Shown here piece by piece: positions 32,151-40,478 of a stretch of DNA of 42,948 nt (its first letter is position 1; the number at the start of each line of letters is the position of its first letter). The notes beneath the pieces were generated by a model, which worked only from the letters and a program-made list of their open reading frames with translations, was not told where the DNA came from and did not search any database. This stretch comes from DATLWR01 sp035576205 (GTDB lineage: Bacteria; Pseudomonadota; Zetaproteobacteria; Mariprofundales; Mariprofundaceae), in the NCBI GenBank assembly GCA_035576205.1, contig DATLWR010000014.1, positions 1-42,948 on the forward strand, read 5' to 3'. The translations under genes and the position numbers were made by a program.

Positions 32151-33086
32151 TTATTTCAGATTCAAGACGAAGTCGATCAGGTAGCGGGCATCCGAATTCG
32201 GTGCGTAGCTCGGCACCTCGGGCGGATAGATACGCTCACCCCTGGCGTAGGCCAGGTATTCCTTGTCCCACTCCTTCAGATCGATCGGCTTGCCATTGGC
32301 GTCCTTGTCGCCCCACAGATAATCGTAGCGCGGCATGATCGAGTGCGGTTGCACCAGACGCGGGTTGAAGAAGTGCAGTGTCATCCACTCACGGGACGAG
32401 TTGCGCGAACCCACGTGCAGGAGGTCCGGGGCCTTGCGGTCAGAACCGAAAGTGGTCGGAGACTCACCGTTGAAGTCACCGAGCAGCGGCGGGCGACCGA
32501 ATGACTGCCAGTCCTGGGTCTGCTCGGGCAGCAGGGTGTGGCACCACCAGCAACCTTCACGAATGAACATAGTCTTGCCGGAACCAGCCATGATCTGCTG
32601 GTCGGCAGCCTTCAGCACGGCATCGACCTTCCAGCCGCGGGTCGCCGTCGCATCCTCGATGTACGGCGTGTCGTTAGCATCGGTCTGCACCAGGAATACA
32701 GCACCATCTGCCGCCTTGGCCTCGGCGATCTTGCCCTTGCTCTCCGACAGAGCCTTGACCTCAGTACCAAGGATCTTGGTGTGGGTCAGACCCGACGGAA
32801 ACGGCGTTCCAGCCGGGAACACATAGGCCGTCGTCTTGTCGATGGCTGCGCCAGTCTCCGGATCCTTGCTCAGGATCACCTTGATCGGCTTGCCCTTGCC
32901 CTGCAGGAACGGATCCTCGTACGAGAAACCCGACTCCCGTCCATAGGTCAGCTGCTTGTCCAGTGCCACCTCGGTCGAAGATACCGAAGAGATGTCCAGG
33001 CCAGGCAGGAAGATGGTTACAAACATTGAGAAGCTCAATGCGATGCCAAACATGTAGCATCCGATTTTATACTCTCTAAAAGCCAC
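32151..33086 (-). CDS. ccoO: cbb3-type cytochrome c oxidase subunit II (monoheme)
   Basis: 311 residues: one N-terminal membrane helix (about 8-30) and a periplasmic cytochrome domain with REGCWWCHTL near residue 182, RAPDL-like KAPDLLHVG, and the Met in SIMPRYDYL. These are hallmarks of CcoO. The segment between the helix and heme (about 45-165) is longer than in typical CcoO and includes an extra beta-rich stretch. The gene follows ccoN after a strong intercistronic hairpin; GGGAGGAAA precedes the ATG. Confidence 0.96.
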   Translation of the reverse strand: MAFREYKIGCYMFGIALSFSMFVTIFLPGLDISSVSSTEVALDKQLTYGRESGFSYEDPFLQGKGKPIKVILSKDPETGAAIDKTTAYVFPAGTPFPSGLTHTKILGTEVKALSESKGKIAEAKAADGAVFLVQTDANDTPYIEDATATRGWKVDAVLKAADQQIMAGSGKTMFIREGCWWCHTLLPEQTQDWQSFGRPPLLGDFNGESPTTFGSDRKAPDLLHVGSRNSSREWMTLHFFNPRLVQPHSIMPRYDYLWGDKDANGKPIDLKEWDKEYLAYARGERIYPPEVPSYAPNSDARYLIDFVLNLK

Positions 33087-33115
33087 GGAATTTCCTCCCT
33101 ATTGTTTTTTTAGGC

Positions 33116-33140
33116 GGGGCCGGACGAAAGGTCCGGCCCC
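33116..33140 (-). other. Intercistronic hairpin between ccoN and ccoO
   Basis: A perfect 10-bp stem (GGGGCCGGAC 33116-33125 / GTCCGGCCCC 33131-33140) with a 5-base loop. On the minus strand it is followed by A residues rather than T, so it is not an intrinsic terminator. It may protect the 3' end of ccoN RNA and adjust subunit ratios. Confidence 0.75.
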
Positions 33141-33152
33141 CACCATGATCCC

Positions 33153-34559
33153 TTAACGCTCGTAGGCGAGTTCAGCAGGCTGACGGCCGGCAGGCACGAC
33201 AGTACCGGCGCGAGCGGTCATGTACATGTTCCACAGCCAGACGATGTTACCCAGGAACACCATGGTACCACCCAGCCAGCGAACGATCATGTACGGGTGC
33301 TCTGCGATCACCACGTCAACGTAAGGCACTTCGTAGATCTTGGCCGCACCCTGGATCAGGCCAGCGATCGTCATCGACACCCAGTAGAGCGAGAAGCCGA
33401 TCAGCAGCGTCCAGAAGTGGAAGTTCGCCAAGCTCAGGGAGTACAGCTTGCGGCGCAGCAGAACCTGCATGCCGTAGTAAACTGCCGCAGCCTCAGCGAA
33501 GGTCGAGAAGCCCAGCAGCGCCAGGTGAGCATGTGCCACGATCCAGCCGGTGCCATGGATGTACCAGTTGATGGCGCGGGTCTGCTGGAAGCCGCCCTGC
33601 ATATTCAGCGGAATCGCCAACAGCACACCAGTGATGGTGAACTTGATTTCGACGTTCTCGACGAACATGCGCCACTTGCCCTGCATGGTCAGCAGGATGT
33701 TGCACACGTAGGCAATGGCCGGCACCAGGATCAGCACGCCTTCCACCGAAGCGAAGGACTTCAGCCACTCCGGCAGCGGCGAGCTCATCAGGTGGTGAGC
33801 AGCCGGTGTGGAGTAGAAGACCACGATCGACCAGAAGTGCAGGTGACCCACGCGGTGAGAGTACAGCGGGTTACCGGTGATCTTCGGTACGATGTAGTAG
33901 GTAATTGCAGCAGCAACCGGGGTAATCAGCAGGCCCAGGATGTTGTGCGCGAACCACCAGGTCATGTAAGCCTCATTCAGGCCGGTCAGGTGCAGCCACT
34001 CAGGCATATTGCCGATCAGGAACACGATCACGGTCATGAACATACAGGCTGCGAAGAACCAGTTGGTCGTGTAGATACCCTGCGTACGGCGGTTGATGAT
34101 GGTCATCCAGATGTTCAAGCACCACGGCAGCACCATTACGAAAGCGATGTACAGGTCGATCGGCCAGATATGGTCGGAGTACTCACGACCCGAGGTCACG
34201 CCGGACCACAGCAGCGCCAGCGCAAGGCACAGGCCTACGTTGTACAGCAGGCAGTTCCAGATGCCGAGCTTCTCGGACCACAGCTTGGTATTACCGAGAG
34301 CCGGGGTGATGTACATCATGGATGCAGCAAATGCCATGGCAATCCAGCCGAAGATCACTGCGTGCACGTGCACCTGACGCATGTGGCCAAACTGCAGAGC
34401 ATACAAACCATGCCACCAATCCGGGAAGGCCAGCTTGGCTGCATTGAACGAACCAATGCCGGTTCCGATAATGAACCAAGCAATGGACGACACACCGAAG
34501 AACACCGCCGCAGAGCCCTGCGGGATATCTCCTTCTTTTGCGAACAAATATTTCAGCAT
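33153..34559 (-). CDS. ccoN: cbb3-type cytochrome c oxidase subunit I
   Basis: 468 residues, about 12 membrane helices. Ligands visible: His in RQVHVHAVIFGW (low-spin heme b, residues 64-66), the CuB His in FAHNILG, the CuB pair TPAAHH, and the heme ligands in VAHAHLALLG. The Tyr in VVFYST lies on the helix of the CuB pair, where cbb3 has its cross-linked Tyr. It reduces O2 to water with high affinity in the inner membrane. It is the third gene of the operon after two small membrane proteins. Confidence 0.98.
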   Translation of the reverse strand: MLKYLFAKEGDIPQGSAAVFFGVSSIAWFIIGTGIGSFNAAKLAFPDWWHGLYALQFGHMRQVHVHAVIFGWIAMAFAASMMYITPALGNTKLWSEKLGIWNCLLYNVGLCLALALLWSGVTSGREYSDHIWPIDLYIAFVMVLPWCLNIWMTIINRRTQGIYTTNWFFAACMFMTVIVFLIGNMPEWLHLTGLNEAYMTWWFAHNILGLLITPVAAAITYYIVPKITGNPLYSHRVGHLHFWSIVVFYSTPAAHHLMSSPLPEWLKSFASVEGVLILVPAIAYVCNILLTMQGKWRMFVENVEIKFTITGVLLAIPLNMQGGFQQTRAINWYIHGTGWIVAHAHLALLGFSTFAEAAAVYYGMQVLLRRKLYSLSLANFHFWTLLIGFSLYWVSMTIAGLIQGAAKIYEVPYVDVVIAEHPYMIVRWLGGTMVFLGNIVWLWNMYMTARAGTVVPAGRQPAELAYER

Positions 34560-34583
34560 TGTCTTACAGACCCCCTAGATAAA

Positions 34584-34691
34584 TCATTCTTCGTGCGTTT
34601 CGTCATGCTGGCCCGGCATCAGCAGATACCATGCAAACCACATGCTCGAGAACGCAAGCAATACGCCCAGAATTGAAGCAATTGTACTCAT
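34584..34691 (-). CDS. 35-residue membrane peptide upstream of ccoN
   Basis: ATG 34691, preceded by AGGAGGG; 35 codons ending 24 bases before ccoN. One helix (about 4-24, with MWFAWYLL) and an acidic-His tail (GQHDETHEE). The strong SD and the operon position support expression; probably a small oxidase subunit or assembly factor. Not a recognised family. Confidence 0.78.
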   Translation of the reverse strand: MSTIASILGVLLAFSSMWFAWYLLMPGQHDETHEE

Positions 34692-34700
34692 TCTTCCCTC

Positions 34701-34964
34701 CTACTCTTTCTGCAAGCCTTCAATGATTGCATGCTGCTTCAGCGCATATCCCAGAATGATGATAAACGCGATACCGAAAGTGATCATGATCCAGTCAGCA
34801 ATACCCTGATAGGTGAAGATGCTGTAAGGATCCATACCCCACATGCCCGCTTCCTTGAACGGACCGCGACCGACCGCCAGCAGGAACGCGGCGGTAAACA
34901 CCGAGCCGTTGCCCATGCCAGTCGTCATTCCGGCGACAATGGTCAACCAAATTGAACTCTTCAT
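34701..34964 (-). CDS. 87-residue two-helix membrane protein, first gene of the oxidase operon
   Basis: 87 residues with helices at about 4-30 (Gly-rich, TTGMGNGSVFTAAFLL) and 55-78, and a short charged C-terminus. GAGGAGGG precedes the ATG. It heads the operon leading to ccoN. Unknown, but the position suggests an oxidase-associated subunit. Confidence 0.75.
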   Translation of the reverse strand: MKSSIWLTIVAGMTTGMGNGSVFTAAFLLAVGRGPFKEAGMWGMDPYSIFTYQGIADWIMITFGIAFIIILGYALKQHAIIEGLQKE

Positions 34965-35023
34965 TCAGCCCTCCTCTCTCTTTCATCAATGAATTCAAGA
35001 TGAATCCCTTTTAATCCACCGGG

Positions 35024-35051
35024 AACCTATCCCAATAGCCACCCATGTCAA
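35024..35051 (-). promoter_or_regulatory. Candidate promoter of the cbb3 operon
   Basis: On the minus strand TTGACA (35051-35046), 16 bases, TAGGTT (35029-35024), about 60 bases upstream of the first gene. No FNR dyad (TTGAT-N4-ATCAA) is seen nearby. Confidence 0.5.
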
Positions 35052-35133
35052 GCCCATGAGGGGTTTGTGGATAACCCTGAAACATCAATCATTTGGGACT
35101 TGCATTGCCTCTTATGGGGAACAAAATGCACTC

Positions 35134-35325
35134 ATGAAAGAGCTATTAATCTACGGTATCAGCGCCTGTGCATCCCTGATCATCCTGGGCTATACGGTTC
35201 ACATGTTCATCGGCGGCATGGTCAGCGAACGCACCGAATGGATAGCCATTGTGGCCATCACACTTATCGGTGCCGGCGCGATAGCCTTCCTTGCCTGGGA
35301 TATCCTGCGCAGACGCAGGATCTAA
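35134..35325 (+). CDS. 63-residue two-helix membrane protein
   Basis: Starts MKELLIYGIS; two helices (about 5-27 and 36-56) and a basic end (RRRRI). Divergent from the oxidase operon and convergent with the gene at 35332. The SD is weak. The predicted topology and location suggest a respiratory accessory role, but nothing further can be read. Confidence 0.55.
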   Translation: MKELLIYGISACASLIILGYTVHMFIGGMVSERTEWIAIVAITLIGAGAIAFLAWDILRRRRI

Positions 35326-35331
35326 ACGAAA

Positions 35332-35796
35332 TTACTTGTAGATTTCCAGCGCCTTGATGACGTCTGCGTACAGCGCTTCATCGAATTGCTGACGATGAAA
35401 AACGAACTGTCGTTCTGCGCCACGATTGTCCGTTCCTGTAAGGCCGAATGATTTGCCGGCATAATCAGTAAAGAATTTGATGCCTTTAACCAGCGCGATG
35501 GCCTCGCCGTTCTTCAGGCTGAGACGGACGCGCTCACGATTGATATCCAGCGCCACGGGAGCCGAAGGCAGCAACAGCAGCCGACGCATGATGCGCCCAC
35601 CGCCGACCATCAGGAAAAAGAAGCCCAGAAACATCAGGCCATAACCGATCCACGCCTGCTCGCCGCCGGCATACCAGAGCTTCAGCCCCCACAGCAGCAG
35701 AAAGCCGACCGTCGGCACATACAGCACCATATCCCAGAGCACACCCGTTTTGTCAGGGCGCAGCTGACACTGCACCTCACTCCAATGTTTAGCCAT
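35332..35796 (-). CDS. Membrane protein with two helices and a beta-rich C-terminal domain
   Basis: 154 residues: two close membrane helices (about 25-42 and 48-66) after a short soluble start, then a beta-rich segment (ALDINRERVRLSLKNGEAI) resembling bacterial PH-like membrane domains. Its ATG shares a base with the stop of the thioredoxin-like gene (TGATG). It is the last gene of the NorC-like operon. Function unknown. Confidence 0.75.
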   Translation of the reverse strand: MAKHWSEVQCQLRPDKTGVLWDMVLYVPTVGFLLLWGLKLWYAGGEQAWIGYGLMFLGFFFLMVGGGRIMRRLLLLPSAPVALDINRERVRLSLKNGEAIALVKGIKFFTDYAGKSFGLTGTDNRGAERQFVFHRQQFDEALYADVIKALEIYK

Positions 35797-36296
35797 CAGT
35801 TTGCCTTCCCAACAATTTGAGCCAGCGCCGGCTTGAGCTCCTGATACAGAATCCGCCCCGGATAGATGAAGCGAACAATTCCCTTAGCATCGATAATGAA
35901 AGTCCACGGCTCGCCGCGTACCTGGAAAGCACTGTATGCTTCAGGGTTGTAGTACTGGTCCATATGCAGAAACAGCACCTTGCCCTGATACTCATTCAGC
36001 ATCTCCTTCAGCAGCTGCAACTGCTGATCGCACTGCGTGCAGTGCCCGGGCGTTGCAAACTCCAGAAGAATCGGCTTGTGCTCCTGCAAAGCCTTATCGA
36101 ACGAAACCTGATACATGCGAGGATCGGGATAGCGGTAACTGGTAATCTTCGCCAGATCGCCCCCCACATCCTTCAAGGTCTTGGTCCTCACCGATGGTGC
36201 AGGCTTGTCCTGCAAAAACATGCCACCGCCACCGACAAAATCGGACGCATCACAGCCGGCCAGCGACAGTGCCAGCATCAGCAGCAGGATACGCAT
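35796..36296 (-). CDS. Lipid-anchored thioredoxin-like protein
   Basis: 166 residues: lipobox LSLAGC (lipidated Cys about residue 15), then a thioredoxin fold with CTQC near residue 87 in FATPGHCTQCDQQ, and cis-Pro in GEPWTFII. Such periplasmic-facing thioredoxins reduce heme-binding or copper-site cysteines during cytochrome maturation. Tight coupling (TAATG) to the short CcoN-like gene upstream fits a role in its assembly. Confidence 0.88.
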   Translation of the reverse strand: MRILLLMLALSLAGCDASDFVGGGGMFLQDKPAPSVRTKTLKDVGGDLAKITSYRYPDPRMYQVSFDKALQEHKPILLEFATPGHCTQCDQQLQLLKEMLNEYQGKVLFLHMDQYYNPEAYSAFQVRGEPWTFIIDAKGIVRFIYPGRILYQELKPALAQIVGKAN

Positions 36297-36805
36297 TATC
36301 CCTTGCTCCAGCCCCAGCAGGTACGGAAAATGTTATAGGCCCAGATACAGTTGGCCAACAACACCAGGGAACCGAAGATACCCATGGTCGCCAGCCATGG
36401 CTTCACCAGCACCTCGACCTCCGCCGGAGTCATATGCATGCTGGCCATACCACCGACAACGCCGGCGGTCGTGAAAAACACCACCATGCCGATCAGACCG
36501 AGGTTATGCGTCCAGAAATGGACCTTGACCAGCTTCAGGCTGTAGATCGGGCGCTTCACCAGCCGCGGAATGATGTAATAGACCGCCGCGAAGATCGCCA
36601 TCTCCACCCAACCCAGCAAGTTGATGTGGGTATGGGCACGCACGATCAGATTGCCGTGCATCCGGTAATCGACGAAGTGGCGGAAATCGGCGATGCCGCC
36701 CATCAGGGCGCCCCACGAAAAGCCGATGATGCTGTAGATGACGCAGGCGAATACGAACCACAGCGTGTATTTCACATACTCATGCTCTTCCCACGGCTGG
36801 CTCAT
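36296..36805 (-). CDS. Short NorB/CcoN-like membrane protein (single module)
   Basis: 169 residues, about four to five helices. RAHTHINLLGW (His58, His60), then AVYYIIPRL with Pro 20 residues after His60, and IYSLKLVKVHFW, which resembles LYSLSLANFHFW following the third HxH of CcoN. There is no His-His CuB pair. Together with the NorC-like gene just upstream (ATGA overlap) it looks like a minimal NorBC-like pair, yet it is too short for a NO or O2 reductase. Heme binding by HxH is inferred. Confidence 0.85.
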   Translation of the reverse strand: MSQPWEEHEYVKYTLWFVFACVIYSIIGFSWGALMGGIADFRHFVDYRMHGNLIVRAHTHINLLGWVEMAIFAAVYYIIPRLVKRPIYSLKLVKVHFWTHNLGLIGMVVFFTTAGVVGGMASMHMTPAEVEVLVKPWLATMGIFGSLVLLANCIWAYNIFRTCWGWSKG

Positions 36806-37413
36806 TTCCCCTGACCTCCTGTCGTTGTTGTGGTGCTTCCCTTTTCTTCGGTGCGCACGTCCTTGTACTTTTCCTTCCATGATTCCGGCGCCCACGTCTT
36901 CACCATCGAATCGATGAACGGTGAATCGCCCTTCGGAGGTACAGGCGCCTCAGCCGAACCCTGATCGGCCTTCAACTCGGAAAGGAAGGTTGCAATGGCG
37001 TGCAGGTTTTCTTTCGGCATCGTGGCGACGTAATAGGCCACCTTCGGATACTCGCCATGATCGATGGTATATGCCCCATAGGTCTTTTCAGGTTCCTGCA
37101 GGAAGGTATAGATCCATTCGAGTTTACGACGCGAACCCTCGCCGTCGAGATCCGCCGTCTGCCCCATGTTGGTGCCTTCGCGCAGAGCACGGTGGCAGGT
37201 TGTGCAACCGCTGGTACGGAACAGGGCGGAACCCTTCTCCCCTTCGGGAGTAAAATTGGCGTGCGTCCTGTTTACAAAAAGTGGCTTGTCGGACCTGGCA
37301 CTGATGACCTGCATGACTGTAAAGGCGAGCAGCGCAAACACGATAAATGCACCCGCCACCATGAACAGAAGTTTCTCGCCAGGCTTGAATGATTGCTTCT
37401 GGGTTTCAGACAT
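36802..37413 (-). CDS. NorC-like membrane-anchored cytochrome c
   Basis: 203 residues from ATG 37413: FKPGEKLLF, one anchor helix (about 16-36), then a class I cytochrome with NRTHANFTPEGEKGSALF, SGCTTCH and the Met in YVATMPKENL. The layout is that of NorC. A charged Thr/Gly-rich tail follows. It is the first gene of a four-gene unit with the short NorB-like protein, thioredoxin and a membrane protein. No large NorB exists in the window. Confidence 0.88.
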   Translation of the reverse strand: MSETQKQSFKPGEKLLFMVAGAFIVFALLAFTVMQVISARSDKPLFVNRTHANFTPEGEKGSALFRTSGCTTCHRALREGTNMGQTADLDGEGSRRKLEWIYTFLQEPEKTYGAYTIDHGEYPKVAYYVATMPKENLHAIATFLSELKADQGSAEAPVPPKGDSPFIDSMVKTWAPESWKEKYKDVRTEEKGSTTTTTGGQGK

Positions 37414-37514
37414 AGGCACGGCATTATTCCCTACCCCCCGGGCTTTGCAACCCCCCATCGCTTGCCAGATTCGCAGGTTCCCCTATACATTCGCCTCCCC
37501 TTGGAGGTCCCGAC

Positions 37515-37940
37515 ATGAAACGCCTGCGCGCCCTGCTGCTTGTTCTGCCGTTGTTATTCTCACTCAATGCCTGCCTGTACAATTCAGGCGATGAAACCCA
37601 GGCCGAACAGCTCGTCAAACAGTGGCATGACGCCTTCAAAGCCAAGAACTGGGATGCGGCCTTTGCCCTGTACGACAAATCATTCTACAACGACCACCCC
37701 AGGGATGCCTGGCTGACCGAACTTAAATCGCTGGGTGACACCTACGGCGCACTGAAAGACATTCGCCCCGTTTTCCATCAGAAGAATGCCCGTCTGCGGG
37801 GGGATTACTACATCTACGGTTTCCATCTTATCTTTGAAAAAGGCAGCGCAGCCGAAACCATCACTGTGTTCAAGGCTCTCGAGTCCGACAAGCTGACCAT
37901 CGCCGGTCATATGATTCAGCCGAAGGGCCATCAGGGGTGA
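37515..37940 (+). CDS. Lipoprotein with SnoaL/DUF4019-like domain
   Basis: 141 residues with lipobox SLNAC (Cys about residue 20) and a compact alpha/beta domain (EQLVKQWHDAFKAKNWDAAF) like small NTF2-fold proteins. A GGAGG lies nine bases before the ATG. The next lipoprotein starts two bases after its stop, so the two are co-expressed. Its role in the envelope is unknown. Confidence 0.78.
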   Translation: MKRLRALLLVLPLLFSLNACLYNSGDETQAEQLVKQWHDAFKAKNWDAAFALYDKSFYNDHPRDAWLTELKSLGDTYGALKDIRPVFHQKNARLRGDYYIYGFHLIFEKGSAAETITVFKALESDKLTIAGHMIQPKGHQG

Positions 37941-37942
37941 CG

Positions 37943-38326
37943 ATGAATACCTATTCGATGCGGCGCATTTTCGGAGTTCTGATTCTCCTGGGAAGCATTC
38001 TGGCCGGCGGTTGTTCGGCCATGGACGAACCCGTACCTGTGAACACACTCGAGAAACTGAGTGGCGAATGGCAACAGGTCGACGGGGCGGCCCGGGTCCA
38101 CTTCTATCCGGATGAATCGGTCAAACTGGACATGCCGGATGAGACACCGCCGCTGAAGATTCTCACGACGCTCGAGCCCATGAAAGACAACCAGGTCGGC
38201 TTCAGCATCGGCGATCGCTGGACGGCACCGATCCAGGTCAAACCGGCCGCCGACTGGCAGAGCATCGAGCTTGTTTTCCCCGGCAAGGACGAGCGCAGCA
38301 TCCGTTTCATCCGCCCGAAATCCTGA
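37943..38326 (+). CDS. Lipoprotein of unknown function
   Basis: 127 residues with lipobox LAGGC (Cys about residue 24) and a beta-rich domain (EWQQVDGAARVHFYPDES). ATG 37943 is preceded by AGGGG; a GTG two codons upstream is also possible. It ends 13 bases before the tRNA-fMet promoter. No family recognised. Confidence 0.75.
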   Translation: MNTYSMRRIFGVLILLGSILAGGCSAMDEPVPVNTLEKLSGEWQQVDGAARVHFYPDESVKLDMPDETPPLKILTTLEPMKDNQVGFSIGDRWTAPIQVKPAADWQSIELVFPGKDERSIRFIRPKS

Positions 38327-38339
38327 TCACCAATCCTCG

Positions 38340-38367
38340 TTGACAGACCGCTCAGCAGCCCTATAGT
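38340..38367 (+). promoter_or_regulatory. Promoter of the initiator tRNA
   Basis: TTGACA (38340-38345), 16-base spacer, TATAGT (38362-38367); the tRNA begins 14 bases later. Confidence 0.82.
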
Positions 38368-38380
38368 TCGGCCTCCCTGA

Positions 38381-38455
<75 letters not shown>

Positions 38456-38461
38456 AACATC

Positions 38462-38501
38462 GAACGCCTCCGGAGAACATCTCCGGGGGCGTTCTGTTTT
38501 T
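38462..38501 (+). terminator. Terminator of the initiator tRNA
   Basis: A 15-bp stem with one G-U (arms 38462-38476 and 38480-38494, loop ACA) followed by TGTTTTTC. It ends exactly at the stop of the convergent diguanylate cyclase gene. Confidence 0.92.
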
Positions 38502-39436
38502 CAGGCAGCCAGATCGTCCGGGGTATATACCAAGAAGCTGTTGCCGCCATGCTTCTTTGCAATGTACATGGCCTGGTCGGCAAGCCTGATCAGTTCGTTG
38601 ATCTCTGTTGCATGATCCGGGTAGATCGTCACGCCCATGCTGACACTCAGTTCGAATGTATGGCCCGCCATGGCAAATGGCGCCTGGAATGCGGCACGGA
38701 TCTTTTCCAGCAACACATCGACATTGTCGGCAGAGGCAATCTCGGAAAAGAGCAGGATGAATTCGTCGCCGCCATGCCGGCATAACACATCGATATCGCG
38801 AATGACACGGCGCATCCGGTTGGCGGCCTCCACCAGCGCCAGATCGCCGACCTGATGTCCGAAGCGATCGTTGACCTCTTTGAAACGATCAAGATCGATA
38901 AATACCAGCGCCAGCGAGCGGCTGAAGCGCCTGGCCTGTCGGATCGACTGCGCCAGGTGCTCCATGAACAACACCCGGTTGGGAAGATTGGTCAGCGGAT
39001 CATGCTCGGCCATGTGCCGGATCTGCGCCTCCCACTGCTTGCGCTCGGAGATATCCGAAACCACCATAATTGATCCGAGATACTGTTCGCGCTCTCCCAT
39101 CAGGGCTGCCGCCGAGATGTGCACATCGATCTGACTTCCATCAGCCCGGTTCAGAACCGTCTCGTAGGATTCACTGACACCGCGGCGACGCATGTCGAGA
39201 TGCTCACGGACCGCCTCCTGCTGGGCGGACGCCACCACACTCAAATAAGGCCTGCCGACAAGCTCATCGACCGGAATGCCGAGCAATTTCGCCATATGCG
39301 GATTGGCGAAATTGAAGTTATCGGCGGCATCCAGCGACACGATCCCCTCGCGGGACATATCGACCAACCGCCTGAGCTTTTCTTCGTTCGTGTGTAGTGA
39401 TGCAACGCCATCCGGCGCGTGACCTGCTACTTCCAT
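38501..39436 (-). CDS. PAS-GGDEF diguanylate cyclase
   Basis: 311 residues: a PAS domain (about 20-135, with NPHMAKLLGIP and ISERKQWE at its end) and a GGDEF domain (about 140-305) with intact HGGDEF. RDID lies five residues before GGDEF, the position of the inhibitory RxxD site, so product feedback is expected. No membrane helix. It makes c-di-GMP; the only PilZ gene in the window is frameshifted. Confidence 0.95.
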   Translation of the reverse strand: MEVAGHAPDGVASLHTNEEKLRRLVDMSREGIVSLDAADNFNFANPHMAKLLGIPVDELVGRPYLSVVASAQQEAVREHLDMRRRGVSESYETVLNRADGSQIDVHISAAALMGEREQYLGSIMVVSDISERKQWEAQIRHMAEHDPLTNLPNRVLFMEHLAQSIRQARRFSRSLALVFIDLDRFKEVNDRFGHQVGDLALVEAANRMRRVIRDIDVLCRHGGDEFILLFSEIASADNVDVLLEKIRAAFQAPFAMAGHTFELSVSMGVTIYPDHATEINELIRLADQAMYIAKKHGGNSFLVYTPDDLAA

Positions 39437-39537
39437 GCTGCATTCCTATAAGAAAATATCCTAGGTCGCATGTTACTAGCCGGCCGACATGCATCAATCA
39501 CAAATGCAGTACGGACACCCCCCCAACCCCCGATTGC

Positions 39538-39565
39538 TTGACTCCCGAAGATTCGCTGATACAAC
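39538..39565 (+). promoter_or_regulatory. Candidate promoter of the fructokinase-sucrose synthase unit
   Basis: TTGACT (39538-39543), 16 bases, TACAAC (39560-39565). Transcription would start only about seven bases before the ATG, leaving almost no leader, and no SD is seen. Confidence 0.45.
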
Positions 39566-39578
39566 TTAACCTACTGTC

Positions 39579-40478
39579 ATGTCTGTAACTTCTGATTTTT
39601 TCCGTCAGCCAACGGTCTTTGGCGAAGTCCTGTTCGATTGTTTCCCAGATGGTCGCAATATCCTTGGCGGTGCCCCTTTCAACGTCGCCTGGCACCTGCA
39701 GGGCTTCGGCTGCCCACCCCGTTTCATCAGCCGTGTCGGCAACGACGAACTTGGCGAACAGATCGCCGATGAAATGCGGCGCTGGGGAATGGACACTTCT
39801 AACCTGCAGCAGGATGACGTGTATCCGACCGGCCGCGTCATTATCACCATCACCGGCGATACCCACCAATTCGATATTCTGCCGGAACAGGCCTATGACC
39901 ACATCCATTGCGAGGAGCCCCAGAAGGCAACGACCTCGCCGCTGCTCTATCACGGCAGCCTGATCCTGCGCTCCGCCGAGTCAGCCCGAGCCCTTGCAGC
40001 ACTGAAAAAAAGTCGCGCCCCGGTATTCCTCGACATCAACCTGCGTCCCCCCTGGCATCCGGAGGATCTGGAAACGCCGCTTCGGGAGGCGACCTGGCTG
40101 AAACTCAACGAGGATGAATTCCGCCACCTCTCTCCGGAAACGGCTGGAATCGACGTGCAGGCAGTGAAAACGCTTCGCCGGCGCCATGACCTGCAGTCGG
40201 TCGTTGTCACCTGCGGCGAAACCGGCGCCTGGTGGTGCGATGCCGAGAACTGCACATTTTATCCGGCGCCGAAAGTCGATACGTTCGTCGACAGCGTCGG
40301 CGCCGGCGATGCCTTTGCCGCCGTCGTCATCCTAGGCCTGCTGCATGGCTGGTCGGCGAATCGGATGATGCAGTGCGCCCAGCAGTTCGCCGCCCGTATT
40401 TGCAGCATCCGCGGCGCCACCACTCATGATCGCCAGCTATATTCCAGTATGGCGATGTCGTGGAGAGACAATGATTGA
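39579..40478 (+). CDS. PfkB-family fructokinase
   Basis: 299 residues of the ribokinase/PfkB family: GGAPFNVAWHLQGFG near residue 30, NLRPPWW-like DINLRPPW, and the catalytic DSVGAGDAFAA near residue 235. It phosphorylates a free sugar. Its overlap with the sucrose synthase gene (8 bases) makes fructose the likely substrate, since sucrose cleavage releases it. The start lacks an SD; it is the first ATG after a candidate promoter. Confidence 0.88.
   Translation: MSVTSDFFRQPTVFGEVLFDCFPDGRNILGGAPFNVAWHLQGFGCPPRFISRVGNDELGEQIADEMRRWGMDTSNLQQDDVYPTGRVIITITGDTHQFDILPEQAYDHIHCEEPQKATTSPLLYHGSLILRSAESARALAALKKSRAPVFLDINLRPPWHPEDLETPLREATWLKLNEDEFRHLSPETAGIDVQAVKTLRRRHDLQSVVVTCGETGAWWCDAENCTFYPAPKVDTFVDSVGAGDAFAAVVILGLLHGWSANRMMQCAQQFAARICSIRGATTHDRQLYSSMAMSWRDND

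Noticed and set aside
33297..34676. Plus-strand open frame of 459 codons
   Set aside because: Antisense to ccoN.
36296..37413. Functional NO reductase (NorBC)
   Set aside because: The NorB-like protein is about one third of the needed length and lacks the second-metal His ligands.
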